The translations under genes and the position numbers were made by a program. The notes beneath the pieces were generated by a model. The model saw only the letters and a list, made by a program, of their open reading frames with translations, did not search any database and had not been told where the DNA came from. 33,949 nt of DNA from Erythrobacter sp. (lineage in GTDB: Bacteria > Pseudomonadota > Alphaproteobacteria > Sphingomonadales > Sphingomonadaceae), in contig NZ_JAMNXL010000018.1 of NCBI RefSeq assembly GCF_023653175.1, forward strand, positions 1 through 33,949, read 5' to 3'. This document shows positions 1-8,575 of this stretch, one piece after another. Every line of letters begins with the position of its first letter. Position 1 is the first letter of the stretch.

Positions 1-981
1 CCCAAGGCGGAACACGCGGTCCGGATCGGCGACCGCACGGCGCAGCCGTTCGGCAACGCAGGCGATGATCTTGTCGCCCGCGTCATGGCCATGGGTGTCG
101 TTGACCTGCTTGAACCCGTTGCAGTCGCAATAGAGCAGTACGACCTGTCCCCTCATGAGGCGCGCCTCGGCAATCGCCGCCTCGAGATCGCGCTCGAGCC
201 ACGCGCGGTTTCCGAGCCCGGTCAGTGGATCACGGTCGGCCCGCCGCGAAAGTTCAGCATTTTCGGTGGAGATGCTTTCATGCCACTTCTCAAGCTCGTC
301 GAGCAGCATGTTGAAATCGGCGGTGATCTGGTCGAGCTCAGCGATCCCCGCTGGGGCCAGCCGCAGCGAGGGGCGGCGCTGGATAATCACCTCGTGCGCG
401 ATCTCGGCGACCCGGTCGAGCGGCGCGGCGATCGCTTCCTCAAGCCGGCGGGCAAGAATCCGGGTCGCCAGCACGGTGATGCCGAGGCTGCTGACAGCGA
501 TGATCAGTGATGCCAGCGTGTAACTGAAGATCGCGCTGATCGTGCCGGTGACGCGTACCTCGCCGACTGTCTCATTCTGGAAGTCGATCCTGCGACTGAC
601 GGGGCCAAGCCCCAGCCAGCGGGAGACGAACGGACCGAGATCGACGCTGCTCGAACCTGCGCGGCGCCAGACTACGAAAGGCTGGCCTGCGGCGTTATAG
701 ACCTCGATGCTGGCAAGGTTGTCGTTGGCAGCGAGCCTGAACACGACGCGCTCGGCGGCCTCGCGATCACCGAACACCAGAGGCGGTTCGACAGCGTAGG
801 ACAGGGTCTCGGCCGCTAGCGCGACGTTCTGCCCGGCATAGCCGCGCAGCGCGAAGAGCCCGCTTGCCATCAGCGACAACGAGGCAAGCAGAACCGCGAG
901 CAGCACCAGCCGCAGGTGGCCGCGCGCCAGAACGCCGCGCAGGGTCGGCGGACGCTCCCCATTGCCCGCCTGCCCGATCAT
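1..981 (-). CDS. Membrane diguanylate cyclase, YfiN/TpbB-like (HAMP-GGDEF), 3' end outside window
   Basis: The visible 327 codons give a short cytoplasmic start, a first membrane helix at about residues 18-40, a periplasmic sensor segment of roughly 110 residues, a second helix near 150-175, a HAMP-like linker, and the first half of a GGDEF domain with a DPLTGLGNR motif and a DTHGHDAGD motif. The frame leaves the window at RLG, just before the expected GGDEF signature, so the active-site signature itself is not seen. The Arg-x-x-Asp inhibitory site expected five residues before GGDEF is absent (ADPD there). The ATG overlaps the TGA of the upstream YfiR-like gene (ATGA), so the two are probably translated together. 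By analogy with YfiN, the sensor would be held inactive by the periplasmic partner. Product would be c-di-GMP at the inner membrane. Confidence 0.85.
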   Translation of the reverse strand, partial: MIGQAGNGERPPTLRGVLARGHLRLVLLAVLLASLSLMASGLFALRGYAGQNVALAAETLSYAVEPPLVFGDREAAERVVFRLAANDNLASIEVYNAAGQPFVVWRRAGSSSVDLGPFVSRWLGLGPVSRRIDFQNETVGEVRVTGTISAIFSYTLASLIIAVSSLGITVLATRILARRLEEAIAAPLDRVAEIAHEVIIQRRPSLRLAPAGIAELDQITADFNMLLDELEKWHESISTENAELSRRADRDPLTGLGNRAWLERDLEAAIAEARLMRGQVVLLYCDCNGFKQVNDTHGHDAGDKIIACVAERLRRAVADPDRVFRLG

Positions 982-1508
982 GCGACGCCTCCATCCGCAA
1001 GGCTCAGAACCCTTGGATCGACCCGCACCTGCGATCGCGACACGGCATCGATGTTGAGCCGGAATGACAGCGACTGCGCCTCGAACAGCAGGCAGAACAT
1101 CGCGCGGCTGCGGCAGGCGGGATCGTTTTCGGCGATAGTCAGGACCGCTTCGCCCCGCATCCGTGCCGTGACGATCCGCGCCTCATCAATGCCGAGACGG
1201 CCGAGATAAACGATCTGGCACTCGCTTGGCTGTACGTTCGCGACATCGCGGCGCACCACGTCGACACCCACGGCCGCGACCTGCTCGCCCTCCATGAGAT
1301 CCTCGGCATGGTCTGCCGGCCCCACGACGCAGGCACGCAGACGGCGCGGATTATTGGGCCAGCGGCTGTATTGCACGATCCCCCGGACCATCCGGGCAAC
1401 CACCGCGCGGTAGGGATCGGGCTCGTTTCCGAGTGGCAGGCCGGCGGGCATGGGCTGCGATGTGGCAGCCAGAGCCAAAGGCACCCATCCCGACCAGAAA
1501 CTCTGCAA
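978..1508 (-). CDS. YfiR-like periplasmic repressor (DUF4154 family)
   Basis: A 176-residue protein whose first 20 or so residues look like a weak signal peptide ending near ALAA. The body matches the YfiR/DUF4154 pattern: an early R-x-x-x-x-W-P segment, a CVVGPAD stretch, a CQIVYLG strand and a C-terminal part with FRLNIDAV followed by a helix ending in LSLA. Four cysteines in the mature part could form disulfides, as in Pseudomonas YfiR. The first usable start is TTG at 1508; the frame is open a further 15 codons upstream without an ATG, so the start is uncertain. The stop overlaps the ATG of the diguanylate cyclase. YfiR normally binds the periplasmic domain of YfiN and represses it; that role is inferred from context. 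Confidence 0.75.
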   Translation of the reverse strand: MQSFWSGWVPLALAATSQPMPAGLPLGNEPDPYRAVVARMVRGIVQYSRWPNNPRRLRACVVGPADHAEDLMEGEQVAAVGVDVVRRDVANVQPSECQIVYLGRLGIDEARIVTARMRGEAVLTIAENDPACRSRAMFCLLFEAQSLSFRLNIDAVSRSQVRVDPRVLSLADGGVA

Positions 1509-1591
1509 AACGCTCAGATTGCCCCCGACTGGCGCGTGCGTCGCAGTTGCCCCGCGTTAACTGCCTTCTCAATCGCCTGTGAGGAGAAGCG

Positions 1592-3388
1592 TTAGCTGGT
1601 CTGACTAACTTTGCCAACCGGTTCAACAACCCGAAGGTGCAATTCGCGCAAGCTGCGCAGCTCGGCCGGGCTCGGCGCGCCCATCAGCAGATCCTCGGCG
1701 CGCTGGTTCATCGGGAAGAGCGAGATCTCGCGCAGGTTCTTCGCGCCGCACAGCAGCATGATGATCCGGTCGACGCCTGCCGCCATCCCCCCGTGCGGCG
1801 GCGCGCCGTACTGGAAGGCGCGGTACATGCCGCCGAAGCGCTCTTCCACGTCCGCCTTGGTCAGGCCGGTGACCTCGAAGGCCTTCACCATCGTTTCAGG
1901 CTTGTGGTTGCGGATCGATCCGCTCGCGATTTCAAAGCCGTTGCAGACGAGATCGTACTGGAACGCCTTGATCGTCAGCGGATCCTGACCTTCGAGCGCC
2001 TCGATCCCGCCCTGCGGCATCGAGAAGGGGTTGTGGCTGAAGTCGACCTTCTTCTCGTCCTCGTTCCACTCGTAGAACGGGAAATCGACGATCCAGCACA
2101 GCGCGAAGCGGCTTTCGTCGATCAGGCCGAGTTCCACGCCGACGCGGATGCGCGCCGCGCCTGCCAGCTTGGCGGCATCGGCTTCCTTGCCCGCAGCGAA
2201 AAACAACCCGTCATTCTCGCCAAGGCCGAGTTCGGCATAGAGTTCGGCCATGCGCTCGGGGCCATGGTTCTTGGCGATCGGCCCGCCGAACTCGCCGCCC
2301 TTGCGGGTGACATAGCCGAGGCCCGCATAGCCTTCCTTGCGCGCCCAGTCGTTCATGTCGTCGAAGAACTTGCGGCTCTTCTCGTGGGTTGCGGGCGCAG
2401 GAATGACGCGCACCACACCGCCGCCGCCGACGATTTTTTCGAAGAGGCCGAAGCCCGACTGCGTGAAGTGCGCGGACACGTCGCTGATGATCAGCGGGTT
2501 GCGCAGATCGGGCTTGTCCGAGCCATACTTGAGCATCGCCTCGTCATAGGGGATGCGCGGGAACTCCCCCGCCGGGGTCACCGCCTTGTCGCCCGCGAAG
2601 GCGGCGAAGGTGCCCTGAATCACCGGCTCCATCGTCTCCCAGACTTCTTCCTGAGTAACAAAACTCATTTCGAGGTCGAGCTGGTAGAACTCGCCCGGCA
2701 GTCGGTCGGCGCGCGGGTCTTCGTCGCGGAAGCAGGGGGCGATCTGGAAATAGCGGTCGAAGCCCGCCACCATCAGCAGCTGCTTGTACTGCTGCGGCGC
2801 CTGCGGGAGCGCGTAGAATTTCCCCGCGTGGATGCGGCTCGGCACGAGGAAGTCGCGCGCGCCCTCGGGCGAAGAAGCCGTGAGAATGGGCGTCGAGAAC
2901 TCGTTGAAACCGGCTGCGTTCATGCGGGCGCGCATGTCGGCGATCACCGCCACGCGGGTCATGATGTTCCTGTGCAGCGTCTCGCGCCGCAGATCGAGGA
3001 AGCGGTACTTCAGCCGGATGTCCTCGGGGTAAGGCTGCTCGTCGGCGACCGGCATCGGCAGCTCTTCGGCCGCGCTCTGCACCGTTATGCCGCGCGCGAA
3101 CACCTCGATCGCGCCGGTCGCTAGGCCCGCATTGACCGTCTCGGCGATGCGCGCCTTGACCGTGCCCTCGATGGTGACGACGCTTTCGACGCGCAGACCC
3201 TCGAGCACCGACAGCGCCGGGCTGTCGCTGTCGGCGACGATCTGGGTGATGCCGTAGTGATCGCGCAGGTCGATGAACAGCACGCCCCCGTGATCGCGCT
3301 TGCGATGGATCCAGCCCGACAGGCGGACGGTCTCGCCCACGTGGTCCGAAGAAAGCTGTGCGCAAGTATGCGTGCGGTAGGGGTGCAT
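1592..3388 (-). CDS. aspS: Aspartyl-tRNA synthetase
   Basis: A full-length 598-residue bacterial class IIb synthetase that charges tRNA with aspartate in the cytoplasm. The N-terminal OB-fold anticodon domain carries [11 protein letters not shown] at residues 25-35. The catalytic core shows motif 2 ([10 protein letters not shown]) and motif 3 (GMAAGVDRI), separated by the bacterial GAD insertion. His33 in the RDHGG stretch, with Gly88 further on, resembles the residues found in non-discriminating enzymes such as that of Pseudomonas aeruginosa, which also make Asp-tRNA(Asn) for amidation by GatCAB; this part is inference. The gene stands alone, divergent from rnd with about 190 bases between them, and ends 84 bases before the YfiR-like gene. 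Confidence 0.97.
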   Translation of the reverse strand: MHPYRTHTCAQLSSDHVGETVRLSGWIHRKRDHGGVLFIDLRDHYGITQIVADSDSPALSVLEGLRVESVVTIEGTVKARIAETVNAGLATGAIEVFARGITVQSAAEELPMPVADEQPYPEDIRLKYRFLDLRRETLHRNIMTRVAVIADMRARMNAAGFNEFSTPILTASSPEGARDFLVPSRIHAGKFYALPQAPQQYKQLLMVAGFDRYFQIAPCFRDEDPRADRLPGEFYQLDLEMSFVTQEEVWETMEPVIQGTFAAFAGDKAVTPAGEFPRIPYDEAMLKYGSDKPDLRNPLIISDVSAHFTQSGFGLFEKIVGGGGVVRVIPAPATHEKSRKFFDDMNDWARKEGYAGLGYVTRKGGEFGGPIAKNHGPERMAELYAELGLGENDGLFFAAGKEADAAKLAGAARIRVGVELGLIDESRFALCWIVDFPFYEWNEDEKKVDFSHNPFSMPQGGIEALEGQDPLTIKAFQYDLVCNGFEIASGSIRNHKPETMVKAFEVTGLTKADVEERFGGMYRAFQYGAPPHGGMAAGVDRIIMLLCGAKNLREISLFPMNQRAEDLLMGAPSPAELRSLRELHLRVVEPVGKVSQTS

Positions 3389-3525
3389 CTAAACTCTTGT
3401 CCTGTTCGCGGCTATGACGCTAGGGCGCGCGGGCGCGTTCGGAGCCTTGCTCCGCCGTCGGCGCGCTAACAGGGCAAGCCCGCCGCTTTGTCAAGCCACG
3501 CTTGGCAAAGGTGCAGGCGCAAACT

Positions 3526-3555
3526 GGGTTCGAACCCGAGGGCGGCACTCCGCCC
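3526..3555 (+). other. Two adjacent dyads in the rnd leader
   Basis: Bases 3526-3537 are a perfect 12-base palindrome (GGGTTCGAACCC). Directly after it, 3540-3555 form a GC hairpin with a 6-bp stem and CACT loop. Both lie just upstream of the rnd ATG at 3576. They could fold in the rnd 5' leader or serve as a protein site. The TTCGAA core resembles a tRNA T-loop, but no tRNA surrounds it. Confidence 0.35.
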
Positions 3556-3575
3556 GTGATACGCGAAAAGACAAC

Positions 3576-4802
3576 ATGAAAATCCATCCGCTGATTACCA
3601 CCACCGAGGCCCTCTCCGACCTCTGCGACCGTCTTGCGAAGTCCGATTTCGTCGCGGTCGACACCGAATTCATGCGCGAGAACACCTATTGGCCCGAACT
3701 GTGCCTGGTGCAGATCGCCAATACCGAAGAAGCCGCCGCGATCGACCCGATGGCCGAAGGCATCGACCTCACGCCGCTGCTCGACCTGATGTGCGAGAAC
3801 GAGGACGTGCTCAAGGTCTTCCACGCCGGCGGGCAGGATGTCGAAATCATCGTCAACCTCACCGGCAAGACCCCGCACCCCATCTTCGACACTCAGATCG
3901 CGATGATGGCGATCAGCCAGTCCGAACAGATCGGCTATGCCAACCTGGTCGAAACCTGGGTCGGCGTCACCATCGACAAGGGCGCGCGCTTCACCGATTG
4001 GAGCCGCCGCCCGCTGACCGACCGGCAGATCGAATATGCGATCGGCGATGTCACCTATCTGGCAGGCATCTTCCCCAAGATCCTCAAGAAGCTGATCAAG
4101 ACCGGGCGCGGGCTGTGGCTCGATGCCGAGATGGAGAAGCTCGCCGATCCCTCCAATTACCTCACCGATCCCGGCCTTGCCTGGAAGCGCATCCGCCAGC
4201 CGGGGCGCAATCCGCAGGTGCTCGGGCGGATGAAGGCGCTTGCCGCCTGGCGCGAGAGCGAGGCGCAGCACAAGAACATTCCGCGCGGGCGGATCATGCG
4301 CGACGAGACCCTCGCCGACATCGCCAGCCACCCGCCCAAGTCGCAAGGCGATCTTGCCAAGGTGCGCGGGCTCAGCCCCGCATGGAAGGACAATGACATC
4401 GGCAAGCGGCTGATGAAGGTGCTCGCCGATGCCGAGCCGCTGCCCAAGTCGGAAATGCCCGAGAAGATCAAGCAGGGCGCGCCGCTCGGCAAGGAAGGCG
4501 CGCTGGTTGCCGATCTGCTCAAGCTCCTGCTCAAGATCCGCGCCCGCGAGATCGACGTCGCCCCGCGCCTGCTCACCCGCGCCGACGAGATGGAGGCGCT
4601 CGCGGCAGGGGTGCGAAATCTGCCGGTACTGCAAGGCTGGCGCTACGAAGTGTTCGGCAAGGACGCGCTCGATCTGGTCGAGGGCAAGCTCGCCTTCGCG
4701 GTGGAGAAAGGCCGGCTCAAGATGACCCATATCGACGATGTGGTGGAGCCGGGGCCGGTGCCGACGCCAGCCCAGGAAGTCGATACGCTGGCAGCGGAAT
4801 AG
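3576..4802 (+). CDS. rnd: Ribonuclease D
   Basis: A 408-residue 3'-5' exoribonuclease of the DEDDy superfamily, which trims 3' ends of tRNA and other stable RNAs. The exonuclease domain has Asp29 and Glu31 in VDTEF, Asp88 in HAGGQD, and Tyr154 and Asp158 in YAIGD, the expected set of metal-binding and catalytic residues. A C-terminal HRDC-type helical region starts near residue 210. The ATG at 3576 is chosen because MKIHPLIT starts the conserved fold. The frame stays open back to 3414, but that extension looks like noncoding leader with palindromes. oxyR starts 10 bases downstream, so the two are probably co-transcribed. Confidence 0.95.
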   Translation: MKIHPLITTTEALSDLCDRLAKSDFVAVDTEFMRENTYWPELCLVQIANTEEAAAIDPMAEGIDLTPLLDLMCENEDVLKVFHAGGQDVEIIVNLTGKTPHPIFDTQIAMMAISQSEQIGYANLVETWVGVTIDKGARFTDWSRRPLTDRQIEYAIGDVTYLAGIFPKILKKLIKTGRGLWLDAEMEKLADPSNYLTDPGLAWKRIRQPGRNPQVLGRMKALAAWRESEAQHKNIPRGRIMRDETLADIASHPPKSQGDLAKVRGLSPAWKDNDIGKRLMKVLADAEPLPKSEMPEKIKQGAPLGKEGALVADLLKLLLKIRAREIDVAPRLLTRADEMEALAAGVRNLPVLQGWRYEVFGKDALDLVEGKLAFAVEKGRLKMTHIDDVVEPGPVPTPAQEVDTLAAE

Positions 4803-4812
4803 CGCGCGGGCC

Positions 4813-5709
4813 GTGAGCACCTACCTCCCCACCATCAAGCAGCTGCAATATCTCGTGGCGCTCCACGAGCACGGGCATTTCGGCAAGGCGGCCGATGCCA
4901 GCTTTGTGTCGCAGTCGACGCTGTCGGCGGGGATTCGCGAGCTTGAGTCCCTGCTCGGTGTGACGCTGGTCGAACGCTCGCGCAGGGTGGTGCGCTTCAC
5001 GGCGCTCGGCGAACAGGTGGTGGCCAAGGCCAACCGGCTGCTGCGCGAGGCCGAAGAGCTGGCCGATCTGGTCCACGCCTCGGGCAAGCCGCTGTCGGGC
5101 GAACTCAGGATGAGCGTCATCCCGACGATCGCGCCCTTTCTGCTGCCGCGCATGCTGCCCCGACTGAAGCGCGAGCGGCCCGACCTCAAGCTCATGCTGC
5201 GCGAGGAGACGAGCCATGATGCGCTCGAATCCCTCAACCACGGGCGGGTCGATTGCGTGCTGCTGGCGCTGCCCTTCGACACGGGCGACGCGGCGATCGC
5301 GCATATCGCCGATGACCGGCTGTTCATCGCCTTCCCCAAGGACGATCCGCGCGATCCCCCGGCGAGCATCAAGCCCGACATGATCGATCAGGGGCGGCTG
5401 CTGCTGCTGGAGGACGGCCACTGCCTGCGCGACCATGCGCTGGCCGCCTGCAACCGCGCCGAACTGCGCGCCAGTGCGGCGATGATCGGCACGAGCCTGC
5501 ATACGCTGGTGCAGTTGGTCGACAATGACCTCGGCCTCACCATGCTCCCCGAAATGGCGCTGACCGCGGGCATCCTTGCCGGTACGCAGGTGGTTGCCCG
5601 CCCTGTCGACAGCCCGACGGCCAAGCGCGAGATCGTGCTGGCGTGGCGCAAGAACTCGCCGCGCGAGGCGGATTTCCTGCTGCTGGCGGAAGAACTGCGA
5701 GCGGGTTGA
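4813..5709 (+). CDS. oxyR: OxyR-type LysR-family peroxide regulator
   Basis: A 298-residue LysR-type regulator with an N-terminal winged helix-turn-helix (FGKAADASFVSQSTLSAGI, about residues 23-41) and a two-lobed effector domain. Cys204 and Cys213 in GHCLRDHALAAC match the spacing and context of the redox pair Cys199/Cys208 of E. coli OxyR, so I call it a hydrogen peroxide sensor rather than a metabolite-binding LysR. The start is GTG at 4813; LPTIKQLQYLVAL is the usual OxyR beginning and no ATG lies nearby in frame. It follows rnd closely and is convergent with a small gene ending 11 bases downstream. The target genes cannot be read from the window. Confidence 0.9.
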   Translation: MSTYLPTIKQLQYLVALHEHGHFGKAADASFVSQSTLSAGIRELESLLGVTLVERSRRVVRFTALGEQVVAKANRLLREAEELADLVHASGKPLSGELRMSVIPTIAPFLLPRMLPRLKRERPDLKLMLREETSHDALESLNHGRVDCVLLALPFDTGDAAIAHIADDRLFIAFPKDDPRDPPASIKPDMIDQGRLLLLEDGHCLRDHALAACNRAELRASAAMIGTSLHTLVQLVDNDLGLTMLPEMALTAGILAGTQVVARPVDSPTAKREIVLAWRKNSPREADFLLLAEELRAG

Positions 5710-5720
5710 GTGCTCGCGGC

Positions 5721-6092
5721 TCAGCACTCCACCAGCGTGAGGCTCAGGGCGAGAGTCGCGGCCAGCGCGATGCGCATCCGGCGCGAGGGCGGTGCCAGGG
5801 CCGGGCGGGCTGCGGGTCTGGCCGCGCCTCGCACATCATAGGCAGCAAGCATCGCCAGCTCGCCAAGCTCGCGCCGTTCCATGTCGTCGACCAGGCCGTG
5901 GACATCCTCGGCGAGCAGCTCGGCATCGCCGATCAGCGCCGAGGCGCGGGTGAACTCGCCGCGCGCAAGCGCCTCGCGCGCCTCGCCCTGCAGGCGCCGC
6001 GCGTGATCTGCCAACTGTCCGGCAAAGACGCCGTCGCCGCGTGCCGACTCCAATCCCATAGGATATAGTGTAACCACAGCCGCCCCGCGCAT
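5721..6092 (-). CDS. Small tail-anchored membrane protein, unknown function
   Basis: I do not recognise a family. From the ATG at 6092 the protein is 123 residues; an ATG at 6059 (112 residues) and a TTG at 6110 are also possible and no start has a strong ribosome binding site. The body is charged and helical, rich in Ala, Arg and Glu, and could form a coiled coil. The last 17 residues are a hydrophobic helix preceded by two arginines and ending in VEC, so the protein is probably anchored by its C-terminus. It is convergent with oxyR and follows pgsA on the same strand with 43 bases between them. Codon use fits the neighbours, which supports it being real. Confidence 0.6.
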   Translation of the reverse strand: MRGAAVVTLYPMGLESARGDGVFAGQLADHARRLQGEAREALARGEFTRASALIGDAELLAEDVHGLVDDMERRELGELAMLAAYDVRGAARPAARPALAPPSRRMRIALAATLALSLTLVEC

Positions 6093-6135
6093 CCAGTGCG
6101 TTTCGCGCAAGCATGAGGCGCGCGCGCTTCGCGTC

Positions 6136-6744
6136 TCAATCCATGTGTTTGAGGCCGACGCGCAGGTAATCCCAGCCGGTGATGCAGGTCAGCACCGCGG
6201 CGGTCCACAGCGAGACCAGCCCGACAAGGTGCACCCAGCTCTGCGCGATCGTCGAGCATGCCTCGCCCACCGACTGGCACGGCTGCCCATGCACCGCCCC
6301 GCCGAGAATCAACGCGCCGAGCGATACGAGCTGGAATGTCGTCTTCCACTTGGCGAGTTTGGAGACCGGCACCGAGACCTGGATCCCGCCGAGAAATTCG
6401 CGCAGCCCCGATACCGCGATCTCGCGCACGAGGATCACGAGGCCGGCAATCACGTGGATGTCGCCCGCATAGGGCCCGCGCAGATAGCCTTGCGCGGTCA
6501 GCACCAGAATCACCGCCGCAACCATGATCTTGTCGGCGATCGGATCGAGAAAGATGCCCAGCTTGGAGACCGTCCCGTGCGCCCGGGCGAGGTAGCCGTC
6601 GAAGAAATCGGTGATCGCGATGATGCAATAGAGAACAAAGCCAATGAGATAGCCCGCGCGCCATTCGGGCCACCACAGGAAGAACGCCAGCAGCGGCACC
6701 GCGAAGATGCGGCTACAGGTGAGGATGTTCGGCAGGCTCGACAT
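6136..6744 (-). CDS. pgsA: CDP-diacylglycerol--glycerol-3-phosphate 3-phosphatidyltransferase
   Basis: A 202-residue integral membrane enzyme that makes phosphatidylglycerol phosphate, the committed step to phosphatidylglycerol and cardiolipin. The CDP-alcohol phosphotransferase signature is complete: Asp46, Asp49-Gly50, Ala53-Arg54, Gly63, Asp67 and Asp71, with the aspartates binding metal and substrate. About five or six hydrophobic segments follow the usual layout, and MSSLPNILTCSRI is a typical PgsA start. A 32-residue insertion rich in Gly, Cys and His near residues 150-180 lies between the last helices and is longer than in E. coli. It is divergent from the LplT-like gene, also a phospholipid gene. 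Confidence 0.93.
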   Translation of the reverse strand: MSSLPNILTCSRIFAVPLLAFFLWWPEWRAGYLIGFVLYCIIAITDFFDGYLARAHGTVSKLGIFLDPIADKIMVAAVILVLTAQGYLRGPYAGDIHVIAGLVILVREIAVSGLREFLGGIQVSVPVSKLAKWKTTFQLVSLGALILGGAVHGQPCQSVGEACSTIAQSWVHLVGLVSLWTAAVLTCITGWDYLRVGLKHMD

Positions 6745-6845
6745 AGGTTTCCCCCGTCCCCTCTAGCGGCTTGCAGGCCCGCACAAAACCCTTTCGCGGA
6801 TAAAGACAGCGAAAGCCTCGCGCCCCGCCCCTACGTCATGCGCAC

Positions 6846-6873
6846 TTGTGAAACCGCGCCCCCGCGCTATGTC
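6846..6873 (+). promoter_or_regulatory. Candidate sigma-70-type promoter for the LplT-like gene
   Basis: TTGTGA at 6846-6851 and TATGTC at 6868-6873 are separated by 16 bases in the pgsA/lplT divergent gap. This would give a leader of about 30 bases before the ATG at 6912. The match is partial and is not backed by any start-site data. Confidence 0.3.
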
Positions 6874-6911
6874 GCTGGTAACTGACAAGGAAGCCCCAGC
6901 GTAACACCGGC

Positions 6912-8228
6912 ATGACCACATCGCTCCAACTCATGGGCAAGCGCCGCTTTGCGCCGCTGTTTGTCACCCAGCTGCTCAACGCGCTCAACGACAATCTCTA
7001 CAAGAACGCGATGGTGCTGTTCATCGTCTACCAGCTCTATGATTCGCCCGAGATGGAGACGCTGGTGAGCGGGGTGGCGACGGCGCTGTTCGTGCTGCCC
7101 TTCGTGCTGTTCTCGGCGACCTCGGGCCAATTGGCCGACATGCGCGACAAGACTGGCATCATCCGCTGGATCAAGTTCGCCGAGATCATCATCATGGCAG
7201 GCGGCGCCGCCGGGCTGCTGCTTGCAGCGCAGGGCATGATGGTCGAGAGCGTGGCGATCCCGCTGATGTTTGCCGCGCTGTTCGCGATGGGCGTCCATTC
7301 GACCTTCTTCGGCCCGATCAAGTATGCGATCCTTCCTCAGCACCTTGAAGACCACGAGGTGCTGGCCGGCACCGGGCTCGTCGAGGCAGGTACTTACGTG
7401 GCGATCCTGACCGGCATGATCCTCGCCGCGGTGCTGTCGGTGGGTCAGAGCACGGTTGCGGTGATCGCCATTGCGCTGGTCGGCTATGCGGTGTGCCGCT
7501 TCGTTCCTGCCGCCCCGCCGCAGAGCAAGGACGTGAAGGTCGAATGGAACCCGATTCGCGCCTCGCGCTCGCTGGTCGCCTTCTCGATGCGCAATCTCGA
7601 GCTGCGCTATGCGGTGCTGGCAATCAGCTTCTTCTGGGCGATCGCGGCGATCCTCGGCGTGCAGTTCTTCCCGCTCGCCAAGAATGTCCTGCTCGCCGAC
7701 AAGCAGGTGGCGATGGTCATGCTGGTCGCCTTTTCGGCCGGCATCGCCATCGGATCGGTGGCGATCAACGCGCTGCTCAAGGGCGAGATTTCCGCCCGCC
7801 ATTCGCCGATCTCGGTGCTGGTCATGGGGATGCTGCTGATCGGCTTCTACCTGATCTGCCGGACCTGGGACCTGCAGCCTGCGGGCGAGCTGTTCACCGT
7901 CACCGAATTCCTCGCCCAGCCGCTCGCGCTGCTGCTGGTCGCGAACCTGTTGCTCATCGCGGTGGCAGGGGGCATGTTCGTGGTGCCGCTCTATGCCTTC
8001 CTGACGACACGCGTTGAAAAGTCCGAAGCCTCGCGCTCGGTGGCGGCGAACAACTTCATCTCATCGGTGTTCATGGCGGTGGGCGCGGGCGTCGCCGGCG
8101 TGCTCGGCTTCTTCGGCATCCCGCTGGCCGAGCAATTGCTGCTGAGCCTTGCGCTATGCCTGCTCTCGGCGCACCTGTCGCGCAAGCTCTACCGGGTGGA
8201 GACGCAGCGCATTCCCGCTGCCGCCTAG
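6912..8228 (+). CDS. MFS transporter, lysophospholipid transporter LplT-like
   Basis: A 438-residue protein with about twelve membrane helices. The N-terminal LLNALNDNLYKNA and the HSTFFGPIKYAILPQ stretch near residues 130-145 are hallmarks of the LplT family and of the transporter half of Aas-type fusions. E. coli LplT flips lysophosphatidylethanolamine inward for re-acylation. No acyltransferase domain is fused here and none lies beside it, so the partner acyltransferase would be elsewhere; the exact substrate is not proven. Divergent from pgsA. Its TAG stop overlaps the TAG stop of a small gene on the other strand within a single CTAG. Confidence 0.85.
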   Translation: MTTSLQLMGKRRFAPLFVTQLLNALNDNLYKNAMVLFIVYQLYDSPEMETLVSGVATALFVLPFVLFSATSGQLADMRDKTGIIRWIKFAEIIIMAGGAAGLLLAAQGMMVESVAIPLMFAALFAMGVHSTFFGPIKYAILPQHLEDHEVLAGTGLVEAGTYVAILTGMILAAVLSVGQSTVAVIAIALVGYAVCRFVPAAPPQSKDVKVEWNPIRASRSLVAFSMRNLELRYAVLAISFFWAIAAILGVQFFPLAKNVLLADKQVAMVMLVAFSAGIAIGSVAINALLKGEISARHSPISVLVMGMLLIGFYLICRTWDLQPAGELFTVTEFLAQPLALLLVANLLLIAVAGGMFVVPLYAFLTTRVEKSEASRSVAANNFISSVFMAVGAGVAGVLGFFGIPLAEQLLLSLALCLLSAHLSRKLYRVETQRIPAAA

Positions 8229-8416
8229 ATGATGAAGGCGAGCACCGCGAGCGTCACCGCGACATAGGTGCTGGCCACGCCGCGCACGTCGTCCACCGTC
8301 AGCCGCCACAGGCTCTCGGCGGGAATCGGGATCAGATCGCGCTTGACGTGCGGCGGCAGGCTCATGCGGAACCAGTGGCGGGCGGTCTCATCGGTGAGGA
8401 CCAGGCTGCGGCGCAT
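8225..8416 (-). CDS. 63-residue protein with C-terminal membrane helix, unknown function
   Basis: I recognise no family. The first 45 residues are polar with several Arg and His, and the last 15-18 are hydrophobic (TYVAVTLAVLAFII) with no residues after the helix, so the topology is tail-anchored. The ATG at 8416 has a GGAGA about ten bases upstream. It is convergent with the LplT-like gene and the two stops share the palindrome CTAG. It is divergent from the thiamine-diphosphate enzyme gene with a gap of about 160 bases. Support is the ribosome binding site, codon use and the fit into the gap. Confidence 0.55.
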   Translation of the reverse strand: MRRSLVLTDETARHWFRMSLPPHVKRDLIPIPAESLWRLTVDDVRGVASTYVAVTLAVLAFII

Positions 8417-8451
8417 CTTCGCGAGTCTCCGGGTGGCAGGAGAGTGTAGCT

Positions 8452-8466
8452 TTAAGACTTTCTTAA
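8452..8466. repeat. AT-rich inverted repeat in a divergent gap
   Basis: TTAAG-ACTTT-CTTAA at 8452-8466 is a small inverted repeat in otherwise GC-rich DNA, between the 63-residue protein gene and the thiamine-diphosphate enzyme gene. It may be part of a promoter or operator for either. No clear -35/-10 pair was found around it. Confidence 0.3.
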
Positions 8467-8575
8467 CCTTTGGAAACGGTTTGCGGCGGGTGTGTCGCAG
8501 CGTGGGACAGGGCGTGTTTGCGCCTGAGCGCCTGCGCCGTTAGAGGCTCGTGGTGAGACGACGGGAGAGTTTTCG

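Noticed and set aside
1637-3124. Open frame of 495 codons antisense to aspS
   Set aside because: The opposite frame is a complete AspRS with all motifs, and the antisense product has no recognisable fold.
3520-3545. Possible tRNA fragment (TTCGAA in a GC stem)
   Set aside because: No acceptor, anticodon or D arm can be drawn around it. The 12-base palindrome is enough to explain it.
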